Below, piece by piece: positions 10,530 to 20,032 of a stretch of 64,000 nucleotides of DNA. Position 1 is the first letter of the stretch. The number at the start of each line of letters is the position of its first letter. The DNA is from Roseibium album (GTDB taxonomy: Bacteria > Pseudomonadota > Alphaproteobacteria > Rhizobiales > Stappiaceae). The stretch covers positions 124,001 to 188,000 of the forward strand of contig NZ_CXWE01000004.1 of the NCBI RefSeq assembly GCF_001404515.1, written 5' to 3'. The position numbers were made by a program, and so were the translations under genes. The notes under the pieces were generated by a model. It saw nothing but the letters and a program-made list of their open reading frames with translations, ran no database searches and was not told the DNA's origin.

Positions 10530-11258
10530 TTAAGCTGCGCGCTCGCGGCCCCGATCCCGGCGTCCGCCGCGATCACCGTGGTTACCTTCGGAAGCAGCCG
10601 TTGCGCGACGCTCGGACGCCATCGGGTCATGCTCCAGAATTTCACCCTTGAAGATCCAGACCTTCACACCGCACACACCGTAAGCCGTGTGGGCGCTCGC
10701 AACACCGTAATCGATGTCGGCACGCAGTGTGTGAAGCGGCACACGGCCTTCACGGTACCATTCGATACGCGCGATTTCCGCACCGCCGAGGCGGCCGCCG
10801 CAATTGATCCGGATGCCCTGGGCGCCGAGACGCATGGCGGACTGAACAGCCCGTTTCATGGCGCGGCGGAAAGCAACGCGGCGTTCCAGCTGCTGAGCGA
10901 TCGAGGCGGCAACCAGTGTCGCGTCGATTTCCGGCTTGCGAACTTCAACGATGTTGAGGTGCACTTCCGAATTGGTGATATCGGCAATCTTCTTGCGAAG
11001 ACGCTCGATGTCGGCACCTTTTTTACCGATGACCACACCCGGACGGCCGGAATGAATGGACACGCGGCACTTCTTGTGCGGGCGCTCGATCACAACCTTT
11101 GAAACCGCGGCCTGCTTCAATTCCTTCAGGAGGAATTCACGGATGCGGAAATCTTCATGAAGAAGATCGCCGTATTCGTTCTTGTTCGCGTACCAGCGGG
11201 AATCCCAGGTGCGGTTAATCCCGAGGCGCATGCCGATCGGGTTTACTTTATGTCCCAT
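10530..11258 (-). CDS. rpsC: 30S ribosomal protein S3
   Basis: mRNA-entry-channel protein, 242 residues. The KH domain has [17 protein letters not shown] and the C-terminal domain [20 protein letters not shown]. It ends in an Arg/Asp-rich tail ([16 protein letters not shown]), an extension seen in many alphaproteobacteria. It shares one base with rplV. Confidence 0.98.
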   Translation of the reverse strand: MGHKVNPIGMRLGINRTWDSRWYANKNEYGDLLHEDFRIREFLLKELKQAAVSKVVIERPHKKCRVSIHSGRPGVVIGKKGADIERLRKKIADITNSEVHLNIVEVRKPEIDATLVAASIAQQLERRVAFRRAMKRAVQSAMRLGAQGIRINCGGRLGGAEIARIEWYREGRVPLHTLRADIDYGVASAHTAYGVCGVKVWIFKGEILEHDPMASERRATAASEGNHGDRGGRRDRGRERAA

Positions 11259-11638
11259 CAGGCGGTCTCCTCAAGTTCACGCACGACGATGGTCAGGTTC
11301 GAGAAAGGCTTCTCGATCCGACCGACACGGCCGCGTGCACGGGCCTGGAACCGCTTGATGACAAAAGCTTTGCCAACATGAGCTTCGGCAACCACCAGGT
11401 TGTCGATATCCAGGTCATGATTGTTTTCCGCATTCGCAACGGCTGACATCAGTGTTTTCTTGACATCCTGCGCGATGCGCTTGCGGGAGAACGTCAGGTC
11501 CGCAATGGCGGAACCGACTTTTTTGCCGCGGATCGCAGCCGCAACGAGGTTCAGCTTGCGAGGAGAAACACGCAGCATACGGGTCATTGCCCTTGCCTCG
11601 TTGTCAGCGAGCGTCCGCTCACGCTTCGGCTTGCCCAT
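11258..11638 (-). CDS. rplV: 50S ribosomal protein L22
   Basis: Exit-tunnel protein, 126 residues. [34 protein letters not shown] and the beta-hairpin tip region [19 protein letters not shown] are recognisable. The tunnel loop shows no obvious macrolide-resistance deletion. Confidence 0.97.
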   Translation of the reverse strand: MGKPKRERTLADNEARAMTRMLRVSPRKLNLVAAAIRGKKVGSAIADLTFSRKRIAQDVKKTLMSAVANAENNHDLDIDNLVVAEAHVGKAFVIKRFQARARGRVGRIEKPFSNLTIVVRELEETA

Positions 11639-11640
11639 CG

Positions 11641-11919
11641 TTACTTCCTCTTCGCCTTCTTGTCGGCGCCATGACCGTAATAGGTCCGGCTCGGTGAAAA
11701 CTCACCGAACTTGTGACCGATCATTTCTTCAGACACCAGCACCGGAACGTGCTTTTGACCGTTGTAGACGCCGAAGGTCAAACCGACGAACTGCGGCAGG
11801 ATCGTTGAGCGGCGGCTCCAGGTCTTGATGACCTCGTTCCGGCCGGACTCACGTACCTTGTCCGCTTTGTTCAGCAGATACCCGTCGACAAACGGACCTT
11901 TCCAGATCGAACGTGCCAC
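11641..11919 (-). CDS. rpsS: 30S ribosomal protein S19
   Basis: Small-subunit head protein, 92 residues, starting [18 protein letters not shown] and ending [20 protein letters not shown]. It lies two bases upstream of rplV and 12 bases after rplB. Confidence 0.98.
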   Translation of the reverse strand: MARSIWKGPFVDGYLLNKADKVRESGRNEVIKTWSRRSTILPQFVGLTFGVYNGQKHVPVLVSEEMIGHKFGEFSPSRTYYGHGADKKAKRK

Positions 11920-11931
11920 GATCCTTGCCCT

Positions 11932-12765
11932 TTACTTCTTGCGCGCGTGGCGGCTGCGGACGATATATTTATCAGTCTGCTTATTGCGCCGCGTACGCTT
12001 ACCTTTGGTCGGTTTACCCCAAGGAGTAACCGGATGACGACCGCCAGAGGTCCTGCCCTCACCACCACCATGTGGGTGATCGATCGGGTTCATGGCAACG
12101 CCGCGAGTATGCGGACGAATGCCAAGCCAGCGGGAACGGCCTGCCTTGCCGAGATTTATGTTGCCGTGGTCCGGGTTGGACACGGCACCAATGGAAGCCA
12201 TGCATGTGCCAAGCACACGGCGCTGCTCACCAGACATGAGACGCAGCGTGGTGTAGCCCTGGTCACGGCCTACGATTTGAACGAATGCACCGGCAGACCG
12301 AGCGATCTGGGCGCCTTTGCCCGGCTTCAGCTCAATGTTGTGCACGATCGTTCCAACCGGAATGCGCGACAGCGGCGCTGCGTTGCCCGGCTTCACGTCG
12401 ACGTTTTCACCGGCGACAACTGTGTCACCGACAGCCAGGCGCTGAGGCGCCAGGATGTAGCTCAGTTCGCCGTCTTCGTAACGGATGAGAGCGATGAATG
12501 CGGTCCTGTTCGGATCGTACTCGAGGCGCTCGACCGTTGCCGGCACGTCCCACTTGCGCCGCTTGAAGTCGACAAGACGGTAAGACCGCTTGTGACCGCC
12601 ACCGCGGTTTGGAGACGTCAGACGACCGGTGTTGTTACGACCGCCCTTCTTGGACAGACCCTCGGTCAGAGTTTTGACCGGCTTGCCCTTATGCAGGCCA
12701 GAGCGGTCAACCTGAACAAGCTGACGGCGACCTGGGGACGTCGGATTGAATGTCTTTAGTGCCAT
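11932..12765 (-). CDS. rplB: 50S ribosomal protein L2
   Basis: Peptidyl-transferase-centre protein required for subunit joining, 277 residues. [21 protein letters not shown] and the near-invariant C-terminal [20 protein letters not shown], with its functional His, are intact. Confidence 0.98.
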   Translation of the reverse strand: MALKTFNPTSPGRRQLVQVDRSGLHKGKPVKTLTEGLSKKGGRNNTGRLTSPNRGGGHKRSYRLVDFKRRKWDVPATVERLEYDPNRTAFIALIRYEDGELSYILAPQRLAVGDTVVAGENVDVKPGNAAPLSRIPVGTIVHNIELKPGKGAQIARSAGAFVQIVGRDQGYTTLRLMSGEQRRVLGTCMASIGAVSNPDHGNINLGKAGRSRWLGIRPHTRGVAMNPIDHPHGGGEGRTSGGRHPVTPWGKPTKGKRTRRNKQTDKYIVRSRHARKK

Positions 12766-12781
12766 TTTCTAAGTCCCCGCC

Positions 12782-13075
12782 TCAGAGCCCGGTGGTCACG
12801 TCGATGCCGTGACCTTCCTGCAGCGTAACGACGGCCTTCTTGAAGTCGGACTGGCGGCCAAGACGTCCGCGGAAGCGCTTCACCTTGCCCTTGCGGACCA
12901 GGGTATTCACTGCCGTGACCTTGACGCCGAACAGTGCTTCGACAGCGGCCTTGATTTCCGGCTTTGTTGCGTCATTGGCAACCTTGAAGACAACCTTGTT
13001 CTCTTCGGAAGCCATCGTCGACTTTTCGGTGATTACCGGGCCAACGATTTTGTCATAGTGAGGAAGTTTGCTCAT
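12782..13075 (-). CDS. rplW: 50S ribosomal protein L23
   Basis: Exit-site protein that docks trigger factor and SRP, 97 residues. The motif [19 protein letters not shown] and [18 protein letters not shown] are typical. Its start overlaps the rplD stop by 4 bases. Confidence 0.97.
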   Translation of the reverse strand: MSKLPHYDKIVGPVITEKSTMASEENKVVFKVANDATKPEIKAAVEALFGVKVTAVNTLVRKGKVKRFRGRLGRQSDFKKAVVTLQEGHGIDVTTGL

Positions 13076-13692
13076 TTGAAGCGCTCCTCAAGTGCGGACA
13101 CCGCAGCCTTGGTCAACACCAGGGTGTTGGCCCGCAGGATGTCGTAAACATTGATACCCTGCACCGGCAGCACATCCACATGCGGAATGTTGCGGGACGC
13201 CAGTGCGAAGTTGTTGTCGATGTCGGCACCGTCAATCACAAGAGCGCTGGTCAGGCCGAGCTTTTCGAGCTGGGACTTCAGAGCCTTGGTCTTTGCTTCG
13301 GCTGCCTTCGCGTCTTCGACGACAACGATGCTGTCAGCTCGCGCCTTCGCGGACAAAGCATGCTTCAGACCGAGGGAGCGAACCTTCTTCGGCAGATCAT
13401 GGCTATGATCACGAACGCTCGGACCGAACGCCTTGCCACCACCGCGGAACTGCGGGGCTTTCTTGTTACCGTGACGTGCGCCGCCGGAACCCTTCTGGCG
13501 GACGAACTTCTTCGTCGAACCGGAGATATCCGCGCGTTGCAGCGTATTGTGGGTACCCGCCTGGCGCTTGGCCAACTGCCAGCGCACCACTCGGTGGATC
13601 AAATCGGTGCGCGGCTCGAGACCAAAGATCTCGTCAGACACCGTGATCGAACCGGCCGCCCCACCTTCGAGGGTCTTGACCTGGAGTTCCAT
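13072..13692 (-). CDS. rplD: 50S ribosomal protein L4
   Basis: Exit-tunnel protein, 206 residues, which autoregulates the S10 operon in some bacteria. The tunnel loop holds [21 protein letters not shown] start at the ATG at 13692, whose A is the last base of the rplC TGA (TGATG). A GTG one codon upstream is possible but unnecessary. Confidence 0.97.
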   Translation of the reverse strand: MELQVKTLEGGAAGSITVSDEIFGLEPRTDLIHRVVRWQLAKRQAGTHNTLQRADISGSTKKFVRQKGSGGARHGNKKAPQFRGGGKAFGPSVRDHSHDLPKKVRSLGLKHALSAKARADSIVVVEDAKAAEAKTKALKSQLEKLGLTSALVIDGADIDNNFALASRNIPHVDVLPVQGINVYDILRANTLVLTKAAVSALEERFK

Positions 13693-14402
13693 CACTCACT
13701 CTCCTTCCCGGCAACCTCAGCCGCTTCGGATGCCTTGAATGCACCCGGAACCGGAACGTTTTCCGGCAGCGCCTTTTTGATCGCGTCGCGAACCAGGATC
13801 CAGCCGCCTTTGGCACCCGGAACCGAACCTTCGACCATGATCAGGCCACGCTCAACATCAGTGCGCACAACCTTCAGGTTCTGCGTGGTCACGCGGGCAT
13901 CGCCCATATGACCGGCCATTTTCTTGCCCTTGAACACGCGGCCCGGGTCCTGACACTGACCCGTGGAACCGTGTGAGCGGTGCGAGATCGAGTTACCGTG
14001 GGATGCACGGCCACCACCGAAGTTGTGGCGTTTCATCGCCCCGGCAAATCCCTTGCCGATGGACGTCCCGGTCACATCCACGAACTGGCCTTCGACGTAG
14101 TGATCCGCGGTCATTTCCGCGCCAACGTCGATCAAGTTGTCCGCTGTTACGCGGAACTCGGCAACCGTCCGCTTAGGCTCGACCTTTGCAACAGCAAAAT
14201 GACCGCGCAGCGCCTTGGGCGTATTCTTTACTTTACGGGTACCCGCGCCGAGCTGCAGCGCAGTGTAACCATTCTTTTCGTCAGTCCGGTGGGCTACCAC
14301 CTGGCAGTTTTCCAGCCGCAAAACCGTGACTGGAACATGCTCGCCCGCATCGTTGTAGATGCGGGTCATGCCCACTTTCTGAGCGATCACTCCAGAACGC
14401 AT
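13692..14402 (-). CDS. rplC: 50S ribosomal protein L3
   Basis: Large-subunit assembly protein, 236 residues, starting [20 protein letters not shown]. The central loop [20 protein letters not shown], with the Gln residue ([17 protein letters not shown]) methylated by PrmB in other bacteria, is present. The ATG at 14402 has a GGGG-containing ribosome binding site; longer in-frame starts would overlap rpsJ. Confidence 0.97.
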   Translation of the reverse strand: MRSGVIAQKVGMTRIYNDAGEHVPVTVLRLENCQVVAHRTDEKNGYTALQLGAGTRKVKNTPKALRGHFAVAKVEPKRTVAEFRVTADNLIDVGAEMTADHYVEGQFVDVTGTSIGKGFAGAMKRHNFGGGRASHGNSISHRSHGSTGQCQDPGRVFKGKKMAGHMGDARVTTQNLKVVRTDVERGLIMVEGSVPGAKGGWILVRDAIKKALPENVPVPGAFKASEAAEVAGKESE

Positions 14403-14424
14403 GATGTGTCCCCTTGACCCCGCC

Positions 14425-14733
14425 TTAGAGCTTGATCTCGACGTCAACACCAGCGGCCAGGTCGAGCTTCATCAGCGCGTCCACCGTCTGGGGCGTCGGA
14501 TCCACGATGTCGAGAAGACGCTTGTGCGTACGCATCTCGAACTGATCGCGGCTTTTCTTATCGATATGCGGTCCGCGAAGTACCGTGTACTTCTCGATCC
14601 GCGTCGGCAGCGGCACGGGACCCCGCACCTGAGCACCGGTCCGCTTGGCCGTATTGACGATCTCCTTGGTGGAGGCGTCGAGAATACGGTGGTCAAACGC
14701 CTTCAGGCGGATCCGGATATTCTGACCGTTCAT
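14425..14733 (-). CDS. rpsJ: 30S ribosomal protein S10
   Basis: Small-subunit head protein and NusE antitermination partner, 102 residues. [19 protein letters not shown] and [25 protein letters not shown] are conserved. The start at 14733 follows TTGGGAACAATAACA and gives the family length. It is the first S10-operon gene, 72 bases after tuf. Confidence 0.97.
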   Translation of the reverse strand: MNGQNIRIRLKAFDHRILDASTKEIVNTAKRTGAQVRGPVPLPTRIEKYTVLRGPHIDKKSRDQFEMRTHKRLLDIVDPTPQTVDALMKLDLAAGVDVEIKL

Positions 14734-14757
14734 TGTTATTGTTCCCAATAAGACTGC

Positions 14758-14796
14758 GGGCCTGCCCGCGCTACGTTTTGTTACACCGGCAGGCCC
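14758..14796 (-). promoter_or_regulatory. Long stem-loop between tuf copy 1 and rpsJ
   Basis: A perfect 9-bp inverted repeat (14758-14766 and 14788-14796, GGGCCTGCC/GGCAGGCCC) with a 21-base loop occupies the gap before rpsJ. No T-run follows it. By position it could serve as an S10 leader element or an mRNA-processing site; this is inferred only from the fold. Confidence 0.4.
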
Positions 14797-14805
14797 GGCT
14801 GTCGA

Positions 14806-15996
14806 TTATTCGATGATGGATGCGACGACGCCTGCGCCGACGGTACGGCCACCTTCGCGGATCGCGAAGCGCAGGCCTTCTTCCATGGCGATCGGCACGA
14901 TCAGTTCAACGTCAACGGAGACGTTGTCGCCAGGCATCACCATTTCCGTGCCTTCCGGCAAGGACACCACACCCGTCACGTCCGTCGTACGGAAGTAGAA
15001 CTGCGGGCGGTAGTTGGTGAAGAACGGCGTATGACGGCCACCTTCTTCCTTGGTGAGGATGTAAGCCTCGGCCTTGAACTTCGTGTGCGGGGTAACGGAA
15101 CCCGGCTTGCAAAGAACCTGGCCGCGCTCAACTTCCTCGCGGCCAACGCCGCGGATCAGCGCACCGATGTTGTCGCCGGCTTCGCCGCTGTCCAGCAGCT
15201 TGCGGAACATTTCAACGCCGGTAACCGTCGTCTTGGTGGTGTCCTTGATGCCGACGATCTCGACTTCTTCACCCACCTTGACGATACCGCGCTCAACACG
15301 ACCGGTCACAACAGTACCGCGGCCGGAGATCGAGAACACGTCTTCGATCGGCATCAGGAACGGCAGATCCTTCGGACGATCGGGCGTCGGGATGTACTCG
15401 TCGACCTGCGCCATCAGCTCGCGGATCGCGTCACGGCCGATCGCCGCATCGCGGTTCTCGACAGCTGCAAGCGCTGAACCCTTGACGATCGGAATGTCGT
15501 CGCCCGGGTACTCGTAGGAAGCCAGCAATTCGCGGATTTCCATCTCGACAAGCTCAAGAAGCTCTTCATCGTCGACCTGGTCGACCTTGTTCATGAAAAC
15601 AACAAGAGCCGGAACGCCAACCTGACGGGCAAGCAGGATGTGCTCGCGCGTCTGCGGCATCGGGCCGTCTGCTGAAGACACGACAAGGATCGCGCCGTCC
15701 ATCTGCGCGGCACCCGTGATCATGTTCTTCACGTAGTCGGCATGGCCCGGGCAGTCAACGTGAGCGTAGTGACGGTTTTCCGTCTCGTACTCAACGTGTG
15801 CCGTGGAGATCGTGATACCGCGTGCCTTTTCTTCAGGCGCGCCGTCAATCTCGTCATAGGCTTTTGCTTCGGCGCCGCCAGTTTCGGCAAGCGTCATCGT
15901 GATTGCAGCAGTCAGCGTCGTCTTGCCATGGTCAACGTGGCCAATCGTGCCAATATTAACGTGCGGCTTGTTGCGCTCAAATTTTTCCTTCGCCAT
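14806..15996 (-). CDS. tuf: Elongation factor Tu, copy 1
   Basis: GTPase that delivers aminoacyl-tRNA to the ribosomal A site, 396 residues. G1 [10 protein letters not shown] is at residues 18-27, G2 RGITI, G3 DCPGH, G4 NKVD and G5 GSAL. Domains 2 and 3 are complete, ending [11 protein letters not shown]. It lies downstream of fusA in the str operon. The protein is identical to copy 2 near 32-33.6 kb, and the genes differ at Asn14 (AAT here, AAC there). Confidence 0.99.
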   Translation of the reverse strand: MAKEKFERNKPHVNIGTIGHVDHGKTTLTAAITMTLAETGGAEAKAYDEIDGAPEEKARGITISTAHVEYETENRHYAHVDCPGHADYVKNMITGAAQMDGAILVVSSADGPMPQTREHILLARQVGVPALVVFMNKVDQVDDEELLELVEMEIRELLASYEYPGDDIPIVKGSALAAVENRDAAIGRDAIRELMAQVDEYIPTPDRPKDLPFLMPIEDVFSISGRGTVVTGRVERGIVKVGEEVEIVGIKDTTKTTVTGVEMFRKLLDSGEAGDNIGALIRGVGREEVERGQVLCKPGSVTPHTKFKAEAYILTKEEGGRHTPFFTNYRPQFYFRTTDVTGVVSLPEGTEMVMPGDNVSVDVELIVPIAMEEGLRFAIREGGRTVGAGVVASIIE

Positions 15997-16039
15997 CGGA
16001 TTACTCCGTTTCTCTATTTCTTCTTGACGTTAAGAGGTC

Positions 16040-16066
16040 AGGTTCAGGCGTATTTCGCCTGAACCT
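16040..16066 (-). other. Hairpin spanning the fusA stop codon
   Basis: An 11-bp perfect stem (AGGTTCAGGCG/CGCCTGAACCT) with a 5-base loop contains the last codons and the TGA of fusA. No T-run follows it before tuf, so it does not look like a standard terminator. It could protect or process the mRNA at the fusA-tuf boundary. Confidence 0.5.
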
Positions 16067-18119
16067 CTTCGGCGACAGCCTGCGGCACCTGCTCGTAGTG
16101 ATCGAACACCATCGAGTACTGTGCGCGGCCTTGAGACATGGAACGCAGATTGTTCACGTAACCAAACATGTTGGCCAACGGAACCATTGCGGTGATGACT
16201 GTCACGATGCCCCGGTTCTCCGTACCCGCGATCTGGCCGCGGCGGGAGTTCAGGTCACCAATCACGTCACCCATGTAGTCTTCCGGGGTGACAACCTCGA
16301 CCTTCATGATCGGCTCGAGCAATTTCGGGCCTGCCTTCTGAATGGCTTCGCGGAAGCCGGCACGACCGGCAATCTCGAAGGCCAGAACAGAAGAGTCGAC
16401 ATCGTGGTATGCACCGTCGGTCAAAGTTGCCTTGATGTCGAGCATCGGGAAACCAGCCAGCGGTCCAGAGGACATGACGCTCTCGATACCTTTGGTAACG
16501 CCCGGAATGTATTCTTTCGGAACATTACCGCCGACAACCTTGCTGTCGAAGACATAACCTTCGTTCGGCTCTGCCGGCTCGATGGTGAGTTTGATACGAG
16601 CAAACTGACCGGAACCACCGGACTGCTTCTTGTGGGTGTAGTCCACATCGGCAACCTTGGTGATTGTTTCGCGATAAGCAACCTGAGGTGCACCGATATT
16701 CGCTTCGACCTTGAATTCACGCTTCATGCGGTCGACGATGATATCAAGGTGCAACTCGCCCATTCCGGCGATGATAGTCTGACCGGATTCCTCGTCCGTC
16801 TTCACGCGGAAGGACGGATCCTCGGCTGCCAGACGGTTCAGGGCAAGGCCCATCTTTTCCTGGTCACCCTTGGTTTTCGGCTCGACCGCGATCTCGATGA
16901 CCGGCTCGGGGAATTCCATGCGCTCCAGGATCACCGGCTTAAGCGGATCACACAGCGTGTCGCCTGTCGTCGTGTCCTTCAGACCCGCAATAGCAACGAT
17001 GTCGCCTGCATATGCAACATCAATGTCCTCGCGGGAGTTGGAGTGCATCTGCATCATGCGGCCAACGCGTTCACGCTTGTCTTTCACCGTGTTGAGAAGG
17101 GACGTACCCTTGTTCAGAACACCGGAATAGATGCGGCAGAACGTCAGCGAGCCGACGAACGGGTCGTTTGCAATCTTGAATGCCAGCAGGCCAAGCGGCT
17201 CTTCGTCCGAGGACTTCCGCTCGACTTCAGCTTCGGTCTTCGGGTCAATGCCCTTGATCGCCGGCACTTCGACCGGGTTCGGCAGGAAGTCGACAACTGC
17301 GTCCAGCAGTGGCTGCACACCTTTGTTCTTGAATGCAGAACCACAGAAGATCGGAACGAATTCGCCGCTGATGGTACCCTTGCGGATCAGCTCTTTCAGC
17401 TTTTCCATGGTCGGCTCTTCACCTTCCAGGTAAGCTTCCATTGCCTCTTCGTCCACTTCGACGGCAGTCTCGATCATAGCGTCGCGCAGTTCTTGCGCAC
17501 GATCGGCAAGATCGGCAGGAATGTCGACTTCATCCCAGGCAGCACCAAGATTTTCAGCCTGCCAGATCAGAGCCTTCATTTTAAGAAGGTCGACACAGCC
17601 GGCAAATTCGCTCTCGGCGCCAACCGGCAGCTGCATGACCAACGGAGTCGCGCCAAGGCGTTCCTTGATCATGGTGACACAGCGATCGAAATCGGCGCCC
17701 AGCTTGTCCATCTTGTTGACGAAGATCATCCGCGGGACGTTGTACTTGTCGGCCTGACGCCAGACAGTTTCGGTCTGCGGCTCGACACCGGCGTTAGCGT
17801 CCAGAAGAGCAACGGCGCCGTCGAGAACACGGAGCGAACGCTCAACTTCAATGGTGAAGTCAACGTGGCCCGGGGTGTCGATGATGTTCAGCCGCTTGTC
17901 GTTCCAGAAAGCGGTGGTTGCAGCAGAGGTGATCGTGATGCCACGCTCCTGCTCCTGCTCCATCCAGTCCATGGTGGCGGCACCATCATGAACTTCGCCG
18001 ATCTTGTGGCTCTTGCCAGTGTAGTAGAGGATCCGCTCGGTCGTAGTGGTCTTGCCAGCATCGATGTGAGCCATGATGCCGAAGTTACGGTAGTCCTCGA
18101 TATTATGCGTGCGCGACAT
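16044..18119 (-). CDS. fusA: Elongation factor G
   Basis: GTPase that drives tRNA-mRNA translocation and, with RRF, ribosome recycling; 691 residues. G1 [19 protein letters not shown], switch [10 protein letters not shown] and G4 NKMDK lie in the first 145 residues. Domain IV includes [14 protein letters not shown] and the C-terminus has [16 protein letters not shown]. It lies between rpsG and tuf in classic str order. Confidence 0.99.
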   Translation of the reverse strand: MSRTHNIEDYRNFGIMAHIDAGKTTTTERILYYTGKSHKIGEVHDGAATMDWMEQEQERGITITSAATTAFWNDKRLNIIDTPGHVDFTIEVERSLRVLDGAVALLDANAGVEPQTETVWRQADKYNVPRMIFVNKMDKLGADFDRCVTMIKERLGATPLVMQLPVGAESEFAGCVDLLKMKALIWQAENLGAAWDEVDIPADLADRAQELRDAMIETAVEVDEEAMEAYLEGEEPTMEKLKELIRKGTISGEFVPIFCGSAFKNKGVQPLLDAVVDFLPNPVEVPAIKGIDPKTEAEVERKSSDEEPLGLLAFKIANDPFVGSLTFCRIYSGVLNKGTSLLNTVKDKRERVGRMMQMHSNSREDIDVAYAGDIVAIAGLKDTTTGDTLCDPLKPVILERMEFPEPVIEIAVEPKTKGDQEKMGLALNRLAAEDPSFRVKTDEESGQTIIAGMGELHLDIIVDRMKREFKVEANIGAPQVAYRETITKVADVDYTHKKQSGGSGQFARIKLTIEPAEPNEGYVFDSKVVGGNVPKEYIPGVTKGIESVMSSGPLAGFPMLDIKATLTDGAYHDVDSSVLAFEIAGRAGFREAIQKAGPKLLEPIMKVEVVTPEDYMGDVIGDLNSRRGQIAGTENRGIVTVITAMVPLANMFGYVNNLRSMSQGRAQYSMVFDHYEQVPQAVAEEVQAKYA

Positions 18120-18143
18120 AGCGTCAGCCCTTCGAAGTAACTT

Positions 18144-18614
<471 letters not shown>

Positions 18615-18626
18615 CTAATGTGCTCC

Positions 18627-18998
18627 TTACTTCGGCCGCTTGGCGCCGTATTTCGAACGGCGCTGCTTACGATCCTTGACGCCCTGGGTATCGAGCACAC
18701 CACGGATGATGTGGTAGCGAACACCCGGCAAATCCTTCACGCGGCCGCCACGGATCATCACCACCGAGTGTTCCTGAAGGTTGTGACCTTCACCCGGGAT
18801 GTAGCCGATGACTTCGAAGCCGTTGGTCAGGCGGATCTTGGCCACCTTACGCAGAGCCGAGTTCGGCTTCTTCGGCGTCGTCGTGTAAACGCGGGTGCAA
18901 ACACCACGCTTCTGAGGGCAGGCCTCCATGGCCGGCACCTTGTTCCGCTTCGGCGGATCTTTCCGCGGCTTGCGGATCAACTGGTTGATGGTCGGCAT
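18627..18998 (-). CDS. rpsL: 30S ribosomal protein S12
   Basis: Decoding-centre protein, 123 residues. It starts [20 protein letters not shown] at 18998, the family start, although the frame is open far upstream. The streptomycin-related regions [13 protein letters not shown] and [13 protein letters not shown] are wild-type in appearance. It is the first gene of the str operon. Confidence 0.98.
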   Translation of the reverse strand: MPTINQLIRKPRKDPPKRNKVPAMEACPQKRGVCTRVYTTTPKKPNSALRKVAKIRLTNGFEVIGYIPGEGHNLQEHSVVMIRGGRVKDLPGVRYHIIRGVLDTQGVKDRKQRRSKYGAKRPK

Positions 18999-19267
18999 TC
19001 TTTGCCCTTTACCTTGTCCATCCAAAAATTCGTATGCAACTGCAGTCCCTCGCCGATCTTGCAAGCCAACAAACATGCAAAATCGCGCCCGCACGCTCTG
19101 AGAGCGGCCGGCGCTGCGAAAAACCAGAGGACCACGAGTAAACCCGCGGTCATGCAATCGACGCGTATTCGCCTATCTATACCCGGCAGCGTTTAAAAGG
19201 ATTGGGTCCTGCGCCTTGGATCAGCGCTGGACGGTTCACTCTTACCGCCTGCCCTTGGGATGCGCGG

Positions 19268-19296
19268 AACCTACTCATATGCACCCCATGCGTCAA
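19268..19296 (-). promoter_or_regulatory. Proposed promoter of the str operon
   Basis: On the minus strand CTTGACG (-35, TTGACG at 19291-19296) is followed after 17 bases by TAGGTT (-10, 19268-19273). CTTGAC-type -35 boxes are usual for the alphaproteobacterial housekeeping sigma factor. It lies about 270 bases upstream of rpsL. The -10 match is modest. Confidence 0.55.
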
Positions 19297-19448
19297 GTGC
19301 TTTGTCGAAAAAACCATGATTGCATTGACGATCATCCATCAGTTCAAATTATTGCAATGAATTCAATGGCCTGACATAACTTTGCGCACTATTTGAAGTG
19401 GATTCGAGTAATTTTATTTCGTAGCCGAATTCTGCGAGCGATCAAAGC

Positions 19449-19471
19449 AAGGAATCGTTCGGGTATTCCTT
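19449..19471 (-). terminator. Possible weak terminator after the small acidic gene
   Basis: AAGGAAT/ATTCCTT arms (7 bp) with a 9-base loop lie about 190 bases past the stop of the 19658-19960 gene. The following bases (GCTTTG) are only weakly T-rich, so the call is tentative. Confidence 0.25.
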
Positions 19472-19657
19472 GTTAAATGTCTGTAAGATTCACAGGTGAA
19501 ACCGGCTATAGCTCAATGCCGACTCACCACAGGTCCCGGCCAACGTCGACGATCGGTCTCGCGCCTCACATTTCCGGCTCGAATATGCTGCTTCAAACGC
19601 CTCGCGGAACACGTGCCGCACAACAGCCCGGGAGTGCGTCATCCGTAACGAACCCGG

Positions 19658-19960
19658 TCAGCCTTCACCGGAAAAAGTCACGATTGCCACATTGCCCGCG
19701 AGCGCATCCTGGTAGGCCCCTTCGTAAAGCGGATCGTCGGGTTCCCCGTCCATGACCCCGATCTGGTCGAGCTCGGCTTCGGCAAAACCCTGGCCCTGCA
19801 GGGCTTCAAGGGTTCTGCGAACCGCATCATCATCGTCCGGCGCTCTCAGAAGCGCATGAATCGTCACGGCATCATCCGGGAGCGCTTCTTCGTTTTCCCA
19901 GACCCGGCCGATGACGATATAGACCACCGGTTCCATTTCGACTTCGTTGTCGTTCATCAT
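19658..19960 (-). CDS. Small acidic protein of unknown function
   Basis: A 100-residue protein that I do not recognise. It is strongly acidic, with Asp/Glu clusters (NDNEVEME, APDDDDAVRR, DGEPDDPLYEGAYQDALAG), alternating beta-like and helical stretches, and no signal or membrane segment. It starts MMNDNE; either Met is possible and the ribosome binding site is weak (GAGAG). It lies between rpoC, whose terminator intervenes, and rpsL, in the same direction. Coding-like composition and a clean start support a real gene. Function is unknown. Confidence 0.6.
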   Translation of the reverse strand: MMNDNEVEMEPVVYIVIGRVWENEEALPDDAVTIHALLRAPDDDDAVRRTLEALQGQGFAEAELDQIGVMDGEPDDPLYEGAYQDALAGNVAIVTFSGEG

Positions 19961-19986
19961 GTTGCTCTCAACTCTGGTCCATACAG

Positions 19987-20010
19987 AAAGGCCGCCCGGA
20001 GGCGGCCTTT
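19987..20010 (-). terminator. Terminator after rpoC
   Basis: AAAGGCCGCC and GGCGGCCTTT arms form a 10-bp perfect stem with a 4-base loop; the T residues closing the stem continue as TTTCTG. It lies about 25 bases past the rpoC stop and ends the rpoBC unit. Confidence 0.8.
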
Positions 20011-20032
20011 CGATCAGTTTTGCCAGTGCCGA

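Larger units (their letters stand above)
18999..19657. other. 659-base region upstream of rpsL without a supported gene
   Basis: This gap holds the str leader, the proposed promoter at 19268-19296 and a possible hairpin at 19449-19471. Open frames on either strand have no ribosome binding site or family resemblance, so I read it as untranslated leader and spacer. The mRNA leader would be about 260 bases long. Confidence 0.6.

Noticed and set aside
10461..11102. Long plus-strand frames opposite ribosomal, rpoB, rpoC and fusA genes
   Set aside because: High G+C genes with strong codon bias leave long antisense frames; none has a ribosome binding site or a recognisable domain.
19477..19755. Plus-strand frame of 92 codons upstream of rpsL
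   Set aside because: It has no ribosome binding site, low-complexity Pro/Arg content, and overlaps the minus-strand acidic gene.
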